Source: Sphingobacteriaceae bacterium (GTDB taxonomy: Bacteria; Bacteroidota; Bacteroidia; Sphingobacteriales; Sphingobacteriaceae). From it: 64,000 bases of DNA. The stretch lies in contig CAHJWG010000001.1 in NCBI GenBank assembly GCA_903642215.1, forward strand, positions 186,001-250,000, written 5' to 3'. A program made the position numbers and the translations under genes. Below are positions 25,103 through 32,013 of the stretch, one piece after another. The notes under the pieces were generated by a model. The model searched no databases. It saw only the letters and a program-made list of their open reading frames with translations, and was not told where the DNA came from. Numbering within the stretch: the first letter of the stretch is position 1; every line of letters begins with the position of its first letter.

Positions 25103-26095
25103 CTAAGGCTTTTTAGCATAACGGGAAACGGTATTTGCTATAATTTGTGCGGTTTCATCCGGGAAATCAACTTTAATCTGCTGATCAGATCCGATCCATT
25201 GCTTTACTTTTGAAGTAAAACTATCGTCTATTTTTTGCAGAACCGGCACGCCTAATCTGCCGGCCGAAATGGCATTACATTGCTGCTCGTACTGGCCTTT
25301 CATCGGTATCATCATCACTTTTTTACCCATAAACAAAGCTTCTGCCGGGCCTTCAAAACCGCCGCCGGTAAGCAAACCGGCACCGGTAGCCAGGCTGTAA
25401 TTAAAAGCTTCGTTTTGTATCGGTTTTACAATAATGTTTCCTTCGGTATATTCTTTTTGCGTATGTTTTGAAAAAATTTGCCACGATACTTCTTTTATCT
25501 GCCTAAAATACTGAAGCAAAAACTGATCGTGATAAGCTGGCAGATAAACCGTAAAATGCCCCAGGTTTTGCGTTTCCATATTCCTGATTTCACTGCGGAT
25601 TACCGGCGTATGGATAAAATCGGCATATTTTTCAAAGTGAAAACCAACGTGTTGCGTAGCCGGTGCATAATACTTAAACAGCCACTCGGCATAATTCCAT
25701 TTTTTAGGGCGAGGTGTTTTTGGGGAGATGAACGCACATTGGTGACTTAAAGAAACGGATTCCAGCTTTTGCAGCTTGCAGGCCCAAGCCGAAACCGGTT
25801 CAAAATCGTTCACAATTAAATCATACTGTTTTAACGGAAGCGAACGTATATCGCGCAGCAATTGCCACAGGTTCATGGTTTTGTAGGTTTCTAAATAATC
25901 TACGCCGCCTTTTTTCCCAAAAATAAAACTGAACCCATGCTTTTGATAAGTCAAGGGCTGCGAAAGCGAAACGTCGGCCTGCGTACCGCTGATCAGTAAA
26001 TCCAGGTGGCCGTATTGCTGCAGTAAAGGCACAATTTCGCGGGCGCGGCTAACGTGGCCGTTGCCGGTTCCTTGTATGGCGTACAGTATTTTCAT
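25103..26095 (-). CDS. glycosyltransferase of the MurG/MGDG-synthase-like (GT-B) group
   Basis: Protein of 330 residues beginning ILYAIQGTGNGHVSRAREIV, the glycine-rich N-terminal motif of GT-B transferases that use nucleotide sugars. The C-terminal half has LATGAGLLTGGGFEGPAEAL and MIPMKGQYEQQCNA, matching the donor-binding G-G-F-x-x-x-x-E-A and Q-x-x-N-A positions of MurG-like enzymes. It lies beside an LpxH-like phosphatase gene on the same strand, a pairing seen in other Bacteroidota and suggestive of glycolipid metabolism. Donor and acceptor are not known. Confidence 0.8.
   Translation of the reverse strand: MKILYAIQGTGNGHVSRAREIVPLLQQYGHLDLLISGTQADVSLSQPLTYQKHGFSFIFGKKGGVDYLETYKTMNLWQLLRDIRSLPLKQYDLIVNDFEPVSAWACKLQKLESVSLSHQCAFISPKTPRPKKWNYAEWLFKYYAPATQHVGFHFEKYADFIHTPVIRSEIRNMETQNLGHFTVYLPAYHDQFLLQYFRQIKEVSWQIFSKHTQKEYTEGNIIVKPIQNEAFNYSLATGAGLLTGGGFEGPAEALFMGKKVMMIPMKGQYEQQCNAISAGRLGVPVLQKIDDSFTSKVKQWIGSDQQIKVDFPDETAQIIANTVSRYAKKP
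25486..25499 (-). repeat. dispersed 14-mer, exact copy (GA/T form), inside the GT-B gene
   Basis: The minus strand reads GATAAAAGAAGTAT, in frame as I-K-E-V-S. Confidence 0.85.
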
Positions 26096-26156
26096 GTGTT
26101 AAAAACAGCACGCAAATTAAGGAAACACTTTTTGAAATAAATCAATTCGGGCAAAT

Positions 26157-26238
26157 TGTCATCCTGAACTTGTTTCAGGATCTCTCAGGATAAGCCACAG
26201 CCTTGTATATGGGATGCCGAAACAAGTTCTGCATGACA
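26157..26238. repeat. palindromic intergenic repeat (TGTCATCCTGAACTTG type)
   Basis: TGTCATCCTGAACTTGTTTC at the left is inverted at the right with two mismatches in 20 bases (GAAACAAGTTCTGCATGACA). The two arms enclose about 42 bases. It matches the style of intergenic palindromes common in Sphingobacteriaceae genomes (TGTCATCCTGA...). It lies between the LpxH-like gene end and the GT-B start. Confidence 0.75.
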
Positions 26239-26253
26239 ACGATTAAACTGTTA

Positions 26254-27108
26254 TTAATTTGCCTCTGTTTTAAACCGTTCCAGCAACTGTTTTACATCCA
26301 GTTGGCCTTCCAATTCTGTAGTTTCATTTTGGTTTTCTTCGGAGGTTTCCTCTTCAAAAACAGCTTTCTGGTAATCGAAAATATTCCATTTTCCCTGCTG
26401 ATATTCCAGCGCAGTTAAACTTTCAACCCAATCGCCGGAGTTGAGATAAATTACGGTTTGATCAGTAACAGAACTTTTGATTTCCCGGATTTCTGCTTGA
26501 TGAATATGCCCGCAAATCACAAAATCGTAGTTTTTATCGATGGCCAAATCGGCTGCCGTTTGCTCAAAATGATTGATAAACTTTACGGCATCTTTAAACT
26601 TCCCTTTTATTTTTGCCGAAAAACTCATTTTACTTCTGCCGAAAGTAGTTAAAAGCCAATTAGTTAAGCTATTAATCAGGATCAAAGTATCATAACCAAC
26701 AGCACCTATTTTAGCGAGCCATTTAGAATGCTGCATGGTTACATCAAACACATCGCCATGAAAAATCCAGGCTTTTTTTCCATTGATATTGAGCAAAAGC
26801 TTGTTGAGCAATTTAAAAGAACCCAGGTCGAAATCCGCAAATTTCCGCAGCAGCTCGTCGTGGTTGCCGGTGAGGTAATAAACCGGAATGCCTTTAGTTA
26901 CAAATTTGAGGATCTGGCGGATTACTTTGGTATGTGCTTCCGGCCAGTAAGATTTACTAAACTGCCAGATATCGATAATGTCGCCGTTCAAAACCAGGGT
27001 TTTCGGTTGGATGCTCTTTAAATATTGCAGTAATTCTTTAGCGTGGCAGCCGTAAGTGCCCAGGTGCACATCAGAAATAACCACCACTTCCACTTCTCTT
27101 TTAAGCAT
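26254..27108 (-). CDS. metallophosphoesterase, UDP-2,3-diacylglucosamine hydrolase-like
   Basis: Protein of 284 residues with the calcineurin-like phosphoesterase motifs: VVISDVHLGTYG (metal site 1), LVLNGDIIDIWQF (site 2), YYLTGNHDELLRK (site 3), IFHGDVFDV and the final VICGHIHQAE with its G-H-x-H. The D-x-H, G-D-x-x-D and G-N-H-D set is that of LpxH-type enzymes, which cleave UDP-2,3-diacylglucosamine in lipid A synthesis. Many Bacteroidota carry several paralogues, so lipid A involvement is probable but not certain. The C-terminal tail is acidic and specific to this protein. Confidence 0.82.
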   Translation of the reverse strand: MLKREVEVVVISDVHLGTYGCHAKELLQYLKSIQPKTLVLNGDIIDIWQFSKSYWPEAHTKVIRQILKFVTKGIPVYYLTGNHDELLRKFADFDLGSFKLLNKLLLNINGKKAWIFHGDVFDVTMQHSKWLAKIGAVGYDTLILINSLTNWLLTTFGRSKMSFSAKIKGKFKDAVKFINHFEQTAADLAIDKNYDFVICGHIHQAEIREIKSSVTDQTVIYLNSGDWVESLTALEYQQGKWNIFDYQKAVFEEETSEENQNETTELEGQLDVKQLLERFKTEAN

Positions 27109-27140
27109 AAAAGCTGTGGTTTTGATGATGATTTTTTGCC

Positions 27141-27154
27141 GGTAAAAACAGCTT
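27141..27154 (+). repeat. dispersed 14-mer, one mismatch (AC form)
   Basis: GGTAAAAACAGCTT, with T in place of A at position 13. It overlaps the stop codon of the small membrane protein gene. Confidence 0.65.
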
Positions 27155-27266
27155 ATTCGTCGTCTTCGTCCTCGTTAACACTAAGCTCGAACGGACTGAA
27201 ATAGAAAAGCAGCAGCAGCAAAAATAACGCGAACCAGGCAAGCAGGTGAAGATATTCAAAGTTCAT
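27153..27266 (-). CDS. small single-pass membrane protein with acidic tail (37 residues)
   Basis: The minus strand from the ATG at 27266 reads 37 codons to a TAA: a short start MNFEYLHLLAW, a run of Leu/Phe forming one transmembrane helix (FALFLLLLLFYF), then SPFELSVNEDEDDE with an acidic tail. Composition and layout are those of a real small membrane protein rather than random sequence. It lies 44 bases upstream of the LpxH-like gene on the same strand. I do not recognise a family. The 157 bases upstream hold only two imperfect direct copies of GGTGAGAGGTT and no gene. Confidence 0.55.
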   Translation of the reverse strand: MNFEYLHLLAWFALFLLLLLFYFSPFELSVNEDEDDE

Positions 27267-27423
27267 AGCTAATTTATTTACGCAAGGTCTGACTATCGTA
27301 TGAACTTAAAGTTACATCAGTGTTAAGTTTTTTTAGGTGAGAGGTTTGGGGTGAGAGGTTGTCGGCTATCAGCTTTCAACCCAGAACCACCGACTGTAAA
27401 CTATCAACCACTAACTTTTATGC

Positions 27424-28116
27424 CTATAAAAACAGCATCAGTTCGTTTAAATGATGGATTTGTACCGGCACATTTCCGGGTTTCTCCGTTTTATTCGGGT
27501 TGAAGTAAATTGCATCGATACCGAAATTTAAGGCACCGTAAACATCAGCTTCCAGGCTGTCGCCAATCATCAAACTTACCTGTTTTTGTGCGCCGGCAGT
27601 TTTTAAAGCGTGTTCAAATATCTGAGGATTTGGTTTGTTGATGCCAATTACTTCCGAAATAAAAACATGTTTAAAATATTTCCCGAGATTACAACCCTCA
27701 ATTTTCATTTTTGTAGATTCCATAAAACCGTTTGAAATAATATAAAGCTGATATTTTCGACTTAAATATTTTAAAACTTCGTGCGCATCCGGGAAAAGAT
27801 TTGTTTTTGTGGGACAAAGCTGCACGTAATCATCTTCAAAACCGGCCGGAATGATACCTTCATCCAAACCCAATTCTAAAAAAGTATGCTTAAAACGGGC
27901 TTCGCGTAAAGCTTGTTTACTGATTTTCCCCAAATGATATTCCGCCCAAAGCCGGTGGTTGTTTCGGGTATAAGTTTCGATGAAAACATCCGGCGCAGCC
28001 AAACCTAAATCTCGTAAATTATGCTGTAAAAACAGCTCATACAGCGTTTCTTCAGCATTTTTATCAAAATCCCAAATGGTATGATCTAGGTCGAAAAAGA
28101 TATGTTGGTAAGGCAT
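27424..28116 (-). CDS. HAD-family phosphatase, YjjG-type pyrimidine nucleotidase
   Basis: Protein of 230 residues with the HAD motifs: HIFFDLDHTIWDFDKNA (motif I with nucleophile Asp), IISNGF (motif II), a Lys in INKPNPQIF (motif III) and MIGDSLEADVYGALNFG (motif IV). The D-L-D-H-T-I-W-D-F start and the alpha-helical cap are typical of YjjG, which removes phosphate from non-canonical pyrimidine nucleotides. A longer frame exists to 28161, but its extra 15 residues are translated from a palindromic intergenic repeat, so the ATG at 28116 is preferred. The last codons (M-L-F-L-stop) are formed by a copy of the dispersed 14-mer. Confidence 0.88.
   Translation of the reverse strand: MPYQHIFFDLDHTIWDFDKNAEETLYELFLQHNLRDLGLAAPDVFIETYTRNNHRLWAEYHLGKISKQALREARFKHTFLELGLDEGIIPAGFEDDYVQLCPTKTNLFPDAHEVLKYLSRKYQLYIISNGFMESTKMKIEGCNLGKYFKHVFISEVIGINKPNPQIFEHALKTAGAQKQVSLMIGDSLEADVYGALNFGIDAIYFNPNKTEKPGNVPVQIHHLNELMLFL
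27425..27438 (+). repeat. dispersed 14-mer, one mismatch (AC/C form), forming the 3' end of the HAD gene
   Basis: TATAAAAACAGCAT, with T in place of the first G. The complement gives ATG CTG TTT TTA and leads into the TAG stop. Confidence 0.7.
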
Positions 28117-28130
28117 TTTTAATTGTTTTT

Positions 28131-28217
28131 TGTCATTTCGACCGAAGAGAGAAATCTTCATTGAAGCGAAAGAATTTGTATAATTTAATGAAGATCTCTC
28201 CTATCGTCGAGATGACA
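28131..28217. repeat. palindromic intergenic repeat (TGTCATTTCGACCGAAG type), copy 1
   Basis: The left arm TGTCATTTCGACCGAAGAGA is inverted at the right as TCTCCTATCGTCGAGATGACA with a few mismatches, and both arms carry AATCTTCAT / ATGAAGAT next to the centre. A second copy lies at 28994-29085. This family is a familiar intergenic palindrome in Sphingobacteriaceae. It sits upstream of the HAD gene and produces a false N-terminal extension there. Confidence 0.8.
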
Positions 28218-28244
28218 AAATGCCGGGATGACAACGTGCTAACC

Positions 28245-28258
28245 ATACTTCTTTTATC
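28245..28258 (-). repeat. dispersed 14-mer, exact copy (GA/T form), downstream of upp
   Basis: The minus strand reads GATAAAAGAAGTAT, 13 bases beyond the upp stop codon. Confidence 0.85.
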
Positions 28259-28270
28259 ACCATAAATCCA

Positions 28271-28915
28271 TCAAACTTTTTCACCGAAACTCAAATCGCC
28301 GGCATCGCCTAAACCCGGAATAATATAAGAATAACTGTTCATTTCCTGATCCACAGAACCAACCCAAATATGTGCTTCGGGCAAGTTTTCCTGCACATGT
28401 TTTAAACCTGCAGCACTGGCAATTACGGCAGCAATATGGAGTTCTTTCAACTGATATTTTTCCTGTAACTTCCTGCAAACCTGCACTATACTTTGTCCGC
28501 TGGCCAACATCGTATCGCACATAATCACGGTTTGGCCATCTAAATTCGGACTGGAAATATGTTCCAATTGGATAGTAAAATTGTGGTTTTCATCCGTTTT
28601 GCGATAAGCCGTAATAAATGCCGAAGCCGAGCGGTCAAAAAAGTTTAAAAATCCCTGATGAAAAGGCAAACCGGCGCGCAAAATCGTAGCCAAAACAGGT
28701 TGCTCTTTAGCGAGATTTACTTTAGCAATTCCAAGCGGCGTTTTCACTTCCGCTTCCTGATAATTCAGTTTTTTACTGATTTCGTATGCTAAAATCTCAC
28801 CCAAACGTACTTGATTATTTCTAAATCGTTGCGGATTTTGCTGCGTGTGTACGTTGCGCATTTCGGCAATAAATCTGTTGGCAACGGAATTGGTTTGATC
28901 AAGCTGAAAAATCAT
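28271..28915 (-). CDS. upp: uracil phosphoribosyltransferase
   Basis: Protein of 214 residues that converts uracil and PRPP to UMP in pyrimidine salvage. Recognised by RAGLPFHQGFLNFFDRS, the PRPP-binding loop VIMCDTMLASGQSI and the C-terminal uracil-binding PGLGDAGDLSFG. The PRPP loop has Cys-Asp-Thr in place of the usual D-P-M, and Gln after Ser-Gly, as in other Bacteroidota Upp sequences. It is flanked on both sides by palindromic repeats and 14-mers. Confidence 0.93.
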   Translation of the reverse strand: MIFQLDQTNSVANRFIAEMRNVHTQQNPQRFRNNQVRLGEILAYEISKKLNYQEAEVKTPLGIAKVNLAKEQPVLATILRAGLPFHQGFLNFFDRSASAFITAYRKTDENHNFTIQLEHISSPNLDGQTVIMCDTMLASGQSIVQVCRKLQEKYQLKELHIAAVIASAAGLKHVQENLPEAHIWVGSVDQEMNSYSYIIPGLGDAGDLSFGEKV

Positions 28916-28927
28916 GCAGCCAAAATA

Positions 28928-28971
28928 ATGCTTTTTTTACGGGATAAAATTTAGGGTGATAAAAGAAGCAT
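28928..28971. repeat. inverted pair of 14-mers upstream of upp
   Basis: A degenerate minus-strand copy (28928-28941, two mismatches) faces an exact plus-strand GATAAAAGAAGCAT at 28958-28971 with 16 bases between. It lies within 56 bases of the upp start, so in this case the hairpin would be in the leader or promoter region rather than at a 3' end. Confidence 0.6.
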
Positions 28972-28993
28972 TATTCTGTCTATTTTGCCGCTT

Positions 28994-29085
28994 TGTCATC
29001 TCAACCGAAGGGAGAGATCTTCATCAAATAATAAAAATTTTATTTTACCACTTTAAAAAAGATTTCTCCTATCGTCAAAATGACA
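28994..29085. repeat. palindromic intergenic repeat (TGTCATCTCAACCGAAG type), copy 2
   Basis: The left arm TGTCATCTCAACCGAAGGGA is inverted at the right (TCTCCTATCGTCAAAATGACA), with an AT-rich centre. Same family as the copy at 28131-28217; the two flank upp. Confidence 0.8.
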
Positions 29086-29174
29086 GAAAGCAACAAATTC
29101 CTGACAAAAAATAAACACCTAAAAACTATTTTCCTTAGCATTTCAAACCTAAAATCCGTACTTTTATCGTTCCG

Positions 29175-31202
29175 ATGGATTTTAAATTAACCTCTCAATA
29201 TCAGCCTTCCGGCGACCAGCCGGAAGCGATTCGCCAGATGGTGGACGGCGTAAACAACGGCGATAATTACCAGACTTTGCTTGGCGTAACCGGTTCGGGC
29301 AAAACGTTTAGCGTTGCCAACGTAATCCAGCAAACGCAGAAACCAACACTGGTTTTAAGCCATAACAAAACATTGGCTGCACAGCTTTACGGCGAATTCA
29401 AGCAGTTTTTTCCGGAAAATGCAGTCAATTATTTTGTTTCTTACTACGATTACTATCAGCCGGAAGCTTTTATTCCATCGTCCAATACCTACATCGAAAA
29501 GGATTTGCAGATCAATGAAGAAATCGAAAAATTGCGTTTACGCACTACTTCTTCGCTGATGTCGGGTCGCCGCGATGTGATTGTGGTTTCGTCCATTTCT
29601 TGCATTTATGGTATGGGCAACCCGGAAGATTTTTCTAATTCCGTTTTCCGTTTTGCGGTTGGAACACGCATCGCCCGGAATGCATTTTTACATCGTTTGG
29701 TTGAGATTTTATATGCGCGTACCACAGCCGATTTTAAACGCGGAACTTTTAGGGTGAAAGGCGATGTGGTAGAAATTTATCCTGCTTATCTGGATTACGC
29801 TTATCGCATCAGTTTTTACGGCGATGACATCGAAGAGCTGAGCACGTTCGATGTAACCAACGGCAAAACGCTGGAGAAAATGGATAACATGGTGGTTTTT
29901 CCGGCAAATTTATATGTCGCGCCGAGAGATCGTTTTCAAAAATCTGTTTGGGCGATTCAGGAAGAACTGGAAATGCGTAAAAAGCAGTTTATCGGCGATG
30001 GCCGTTTCCTCGAAGCCAAACGTTTGGAAGAACGGGTAAATTACGATCTGGAGATGATCCGTGAATTAGGTTATTGCTCCGGAATTGAAAATTATTCGCG
30101 CTTTTTTGACGGCCGGCAACCCGGAATGCGCCCGTTCTGTTTGCTGGATTATTTCCCGGAAGATTATTTAATGGTGATTGACGAAAGCCATGTAACTGTT
30201 CCGCAAATCCGGGCAATGTATGGCGGTGATCGTTCCCGCAAAATATCTTTGGTAGAATATGGTTTCCGTTTGCCTGCGGCGATGGATAATCGTCCGCTAA
30301 ATTTCCAGGAATTTGAAAGATTAGCGCCGCAAACCATTTATGTAAGTGCTACGCCGGGCGATTTTGAACTGGAAAAATCGGAAGGTGTGGTGGTGGAACA
30401 AGTAATCCGGCCAACAGGTTTATTGGATCCGGTAATTGAAATCCGGCCGGTTATCAATCAGGTTGATGATTTGCTGGAAGAAGTTGATCAAACCATAAAA
30501 AAAGGCGACCGAATTTTGGTAACCACGTTAACCAAACGCATGGCCGAAGAACTGGCTAAATACATGGATCGCCTCAACATAAAATGCCGTTACATCCACT
30601 CCGAAGTAAAAACTTTAGAGCGTGTAGAAATTTTGCGCGGTTTGCGTTTGGGCGAATTTGATGTGTTGATCGGTATAAACCTTTTACGGGAAGGTTTGGA
30701 TTTGCCGGAAGTTTCGTTGGTTGCCATTTTAGATGCAGATAAAGAAGGCTTTTTACGTTCGGAAAGATCGCTGATTCAAACCATTGGTCGCGCAGCGCGA
30801 AATGATCGCGGCCGGGTTATTATGTATGCAGATAAAATTACGGATTCGATGCAGATTACAATGGATGAAACCAACCGCCGCCGGGATAAGCAAATTCAGT
30901 ACAATCTGGAGCATGGTATCACCCCAAAAACTATTGGCAAATCCCGCGAGGCGATTATCGAACAAACTTCGGTAATGGATTTTAAAGGCGGCGTGCAACA
31001 GGCTTATGTGGAGCAGGATGTGGCGGATAATATTGCAGCCGATCCGATTGTACAATATATGAGCAAACCGGAACTGAAAAAAGCTATCGACAATACCAAA
31101 AAAGAGATGCTAAAAGCAGCAAAAAACATGGATTTTTTAGGTGCAGCCAAGTTGCGTGATGAAATGTTTGCGCTGGAAAAAATGATGTCGGAGAAATTTT
31201 AG
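29175..31202 (+). CDS. uvrB: excinuclease ABC subunit B
   Basis: Nucleotide-excision-repair helicase-like protein of 675 residues that receives damaged DNA from UvrA and presents it to UvrC. Walker A is GVTGSGKTF (Lys43). The damage-verifying beta-hairpin is YYDYYQPEAFIPSSNTY (about residues 92-108). Helicase motifs include VIDESHV, YVSATPGDFE and the late QTIGRAARN. The C-terminal UVR domain (KEMLKAAKNMDFLGAAKLRD) contacts UvrC. The length is normal. It is monocistronic, preceded by a palindromic repeat and followed directly by a 14-mer. Confidence 0.98.
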   Translation: MDFKLTSQYQPSGDQPEAIRQMVDGVNNGDNYQTLLGVTGSGKTFSVANVIQQTQKPTLVLSHNKTLAAQLYGEFKQFFPENAVNYFVSYYDYYQPEAFIPSSNTYIEKDLQINEEIEKLRLRTTSSLMSGRRDVIVVSSISCIYGMGNPEDFSNSVFRFAVGTRIARNAFLHRLVEILYARTTADFKRGTFRVKGDVVEIYPAYLDYAYRISFYGDDIEELSTFDVTNGKTLEKMDNMVVFPANLYVAPRDRFQKSVWAIQEELEMRKKQFIGDGRFLEAKRLEERVNYDLEMIRELGYCSGIENYSRFFDGRQPGMRPFCLLDYFPEDYLMVIDESHVTVPQIRAMYGGDRSRKISLVEYGFRLPAAMDNRPLNFQEFERLAPQTIYVSATPGDFELEKSEGVVVEQVIRPTGLLDPVIEIRPVINQVDDLLEEVDQTIKKGDRILVTTLTKRMAEELAKYMDRLNIKCRYIHSEVKTLERVEILRGLRLGEFDVLIGINLLREGLDLPEVSLVAILDADKEGFLRSERSLIQTIGRAARNDRGRVIMYADKITDSMQITMDETNRRRDKQIQYNLEHGITPKTIGKSREAIIEQTSVMDFKGGVQQAYVEQDVADNIAADPIVQYMSKPELKKAIDNTKKEMLKAAKNMDFLGAAKLRDEMFALEKMMSEKF

Positions 31203-31204
31203 GC

Positions 31205-31218
31205 GGTAAAAAAAGCAT
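31205..31218 (+). repeat. dispersed 14-mer, one mismatch, three bases after uvrB stop
   Basis: GGTAAAAAAAGCAT, intermediate between the GA and AC subfamilies (AA at the variable dinucleotide). Confidence 0.7.
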
Positions 31219-31317
31219 AGGTACTTATTCTACCAACCTAAATTGTGGCCATGGCGAATCATATTAAAACTATTTTTCCGTTAAACATTTATATTTGTAT
31301 TCCATATTGAAATCAAC

Positions 31318-31581
31318 ATGTTGCTAATCCGTTTTCTAATTATATCCATTTGTATCCTTTACATGCTGCGTATGCTGGGCCGATTATTATTACCGGCAAT
31401 TTTTCGCGGTGTGATAAATAAAACACAAGCACAACAAAATAATCCTACCCAAAATCGTCCTGCTGATCGCCGCCCGAAAGAAGGCACAGTCAAAGTAGAT
31501 TATATTCCGCCTAATGTTTACAAAAGTGCCGTCCCGGATTCTGAAGGTGAGTTTGTAAAATATGAGGAAGTGAAAAAGTAA
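31318..31581 (+). CDS. DUF4834 family small membrane protein
   Basis: Protein of 87 residues: an N-terminal transmembrane helix (LLIRFLIISICILYMLRML) followed by a polar, Gln/Asn-rich linker and a conserved C-terminal motif EGTVKVDYIPPN, which marks DUF4834 of Bacteroidota. Function is unknown. It is four bases from the following membrane-protein gene and in the same operon. Confidence 0.8.
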   Translation: MLLIRFLIISICILYMLRMLGRLLLPAIFRGVINKTQAQQNNPTQNRPADRRPKEGTVKVDYIPPNVYKSAVPDSEGEFVKYEEVKK

Positions 31582-31584
31582 TTT

Positions 31585-31875
31585 ATGATCCCGGAAGAAA
31601 TTTTTAAACGCCGCCATTTTGGTACGCCTGTATTGATTACCCTGATCTGGACTAATTATATAGTGATGATCATCAATACCTATATTTTTGCGATGTGTAC
31701 GCAAATTAAATGGTATTTCTGGGTAGTTCTTGGCTTACTGGCAGTTTATAATTTCTATCAGATTAACAGGAACCGCGAAAACTTTGACCGTAAAAACCTC
31801 TTGGCTTATGGTATTAGCCTTGTGCTTCTTTTAGTCGTATTTTTTCTGTTGAGAACAAAAGCTCAACCTTGCTAA
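31585..31875 (+). CDS. small hypothetical membrane protein (three helices)
   Basis: Protein of 96 residues with three hydrophobic segments: TPVLITLIWTNYIVMIINTY, IKWYFWVVLGLLAVYNFYQI and LAYGISLVLLLVVFFLL. I do not recognise a family. It follows the DUF4834 gene by three bases, so the two are co-translated, and YfhO lies downstream past a hairpin. A weak 14-mer-like word sits in the last helix. Confidence 0.65.
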   Translation: MIPEEIFKRRHFGTPVLITLIWTNYIVMIINTYIFAMCTQIKWYFWVVLGLLAVYNFYQINRNRENFDRKNLLAYGISLVLLLVVFFLLRTKAQPC

Positions 31876-31905
31876 ATTTTTCCGGATTCTCTAATATTTC
31901 TTTTC

Positions 31906-31939
31906 TAACCAAAATTCTGTTTGACTGCTGTTTTGGTTA
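31906..31939 (+). terminator. hairpin downstream of the small membrane gene pair
   Basis: TAACCAAAA pairs with TTTTGGTTA, nine bases perfect, around a 16-base loop. It separates the small-protein pair from YfhO. Confidence 0.55.
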
Positions 31940-32013
31940 TTCCCGAATAAAATTTATACTTCATTTTTGTAAAAATTTCAGTTAGGTTTGGAACTCATAC
32001 AAACTATAGTTAA

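Noticed and set aside
27300..27423. Tandem repeat around GGTGAGAGGTT
   Set aside because: Only two imperfect copies, followed by low-complexity AC-rich sequence; probably a decayed intergenic repeat without further support.
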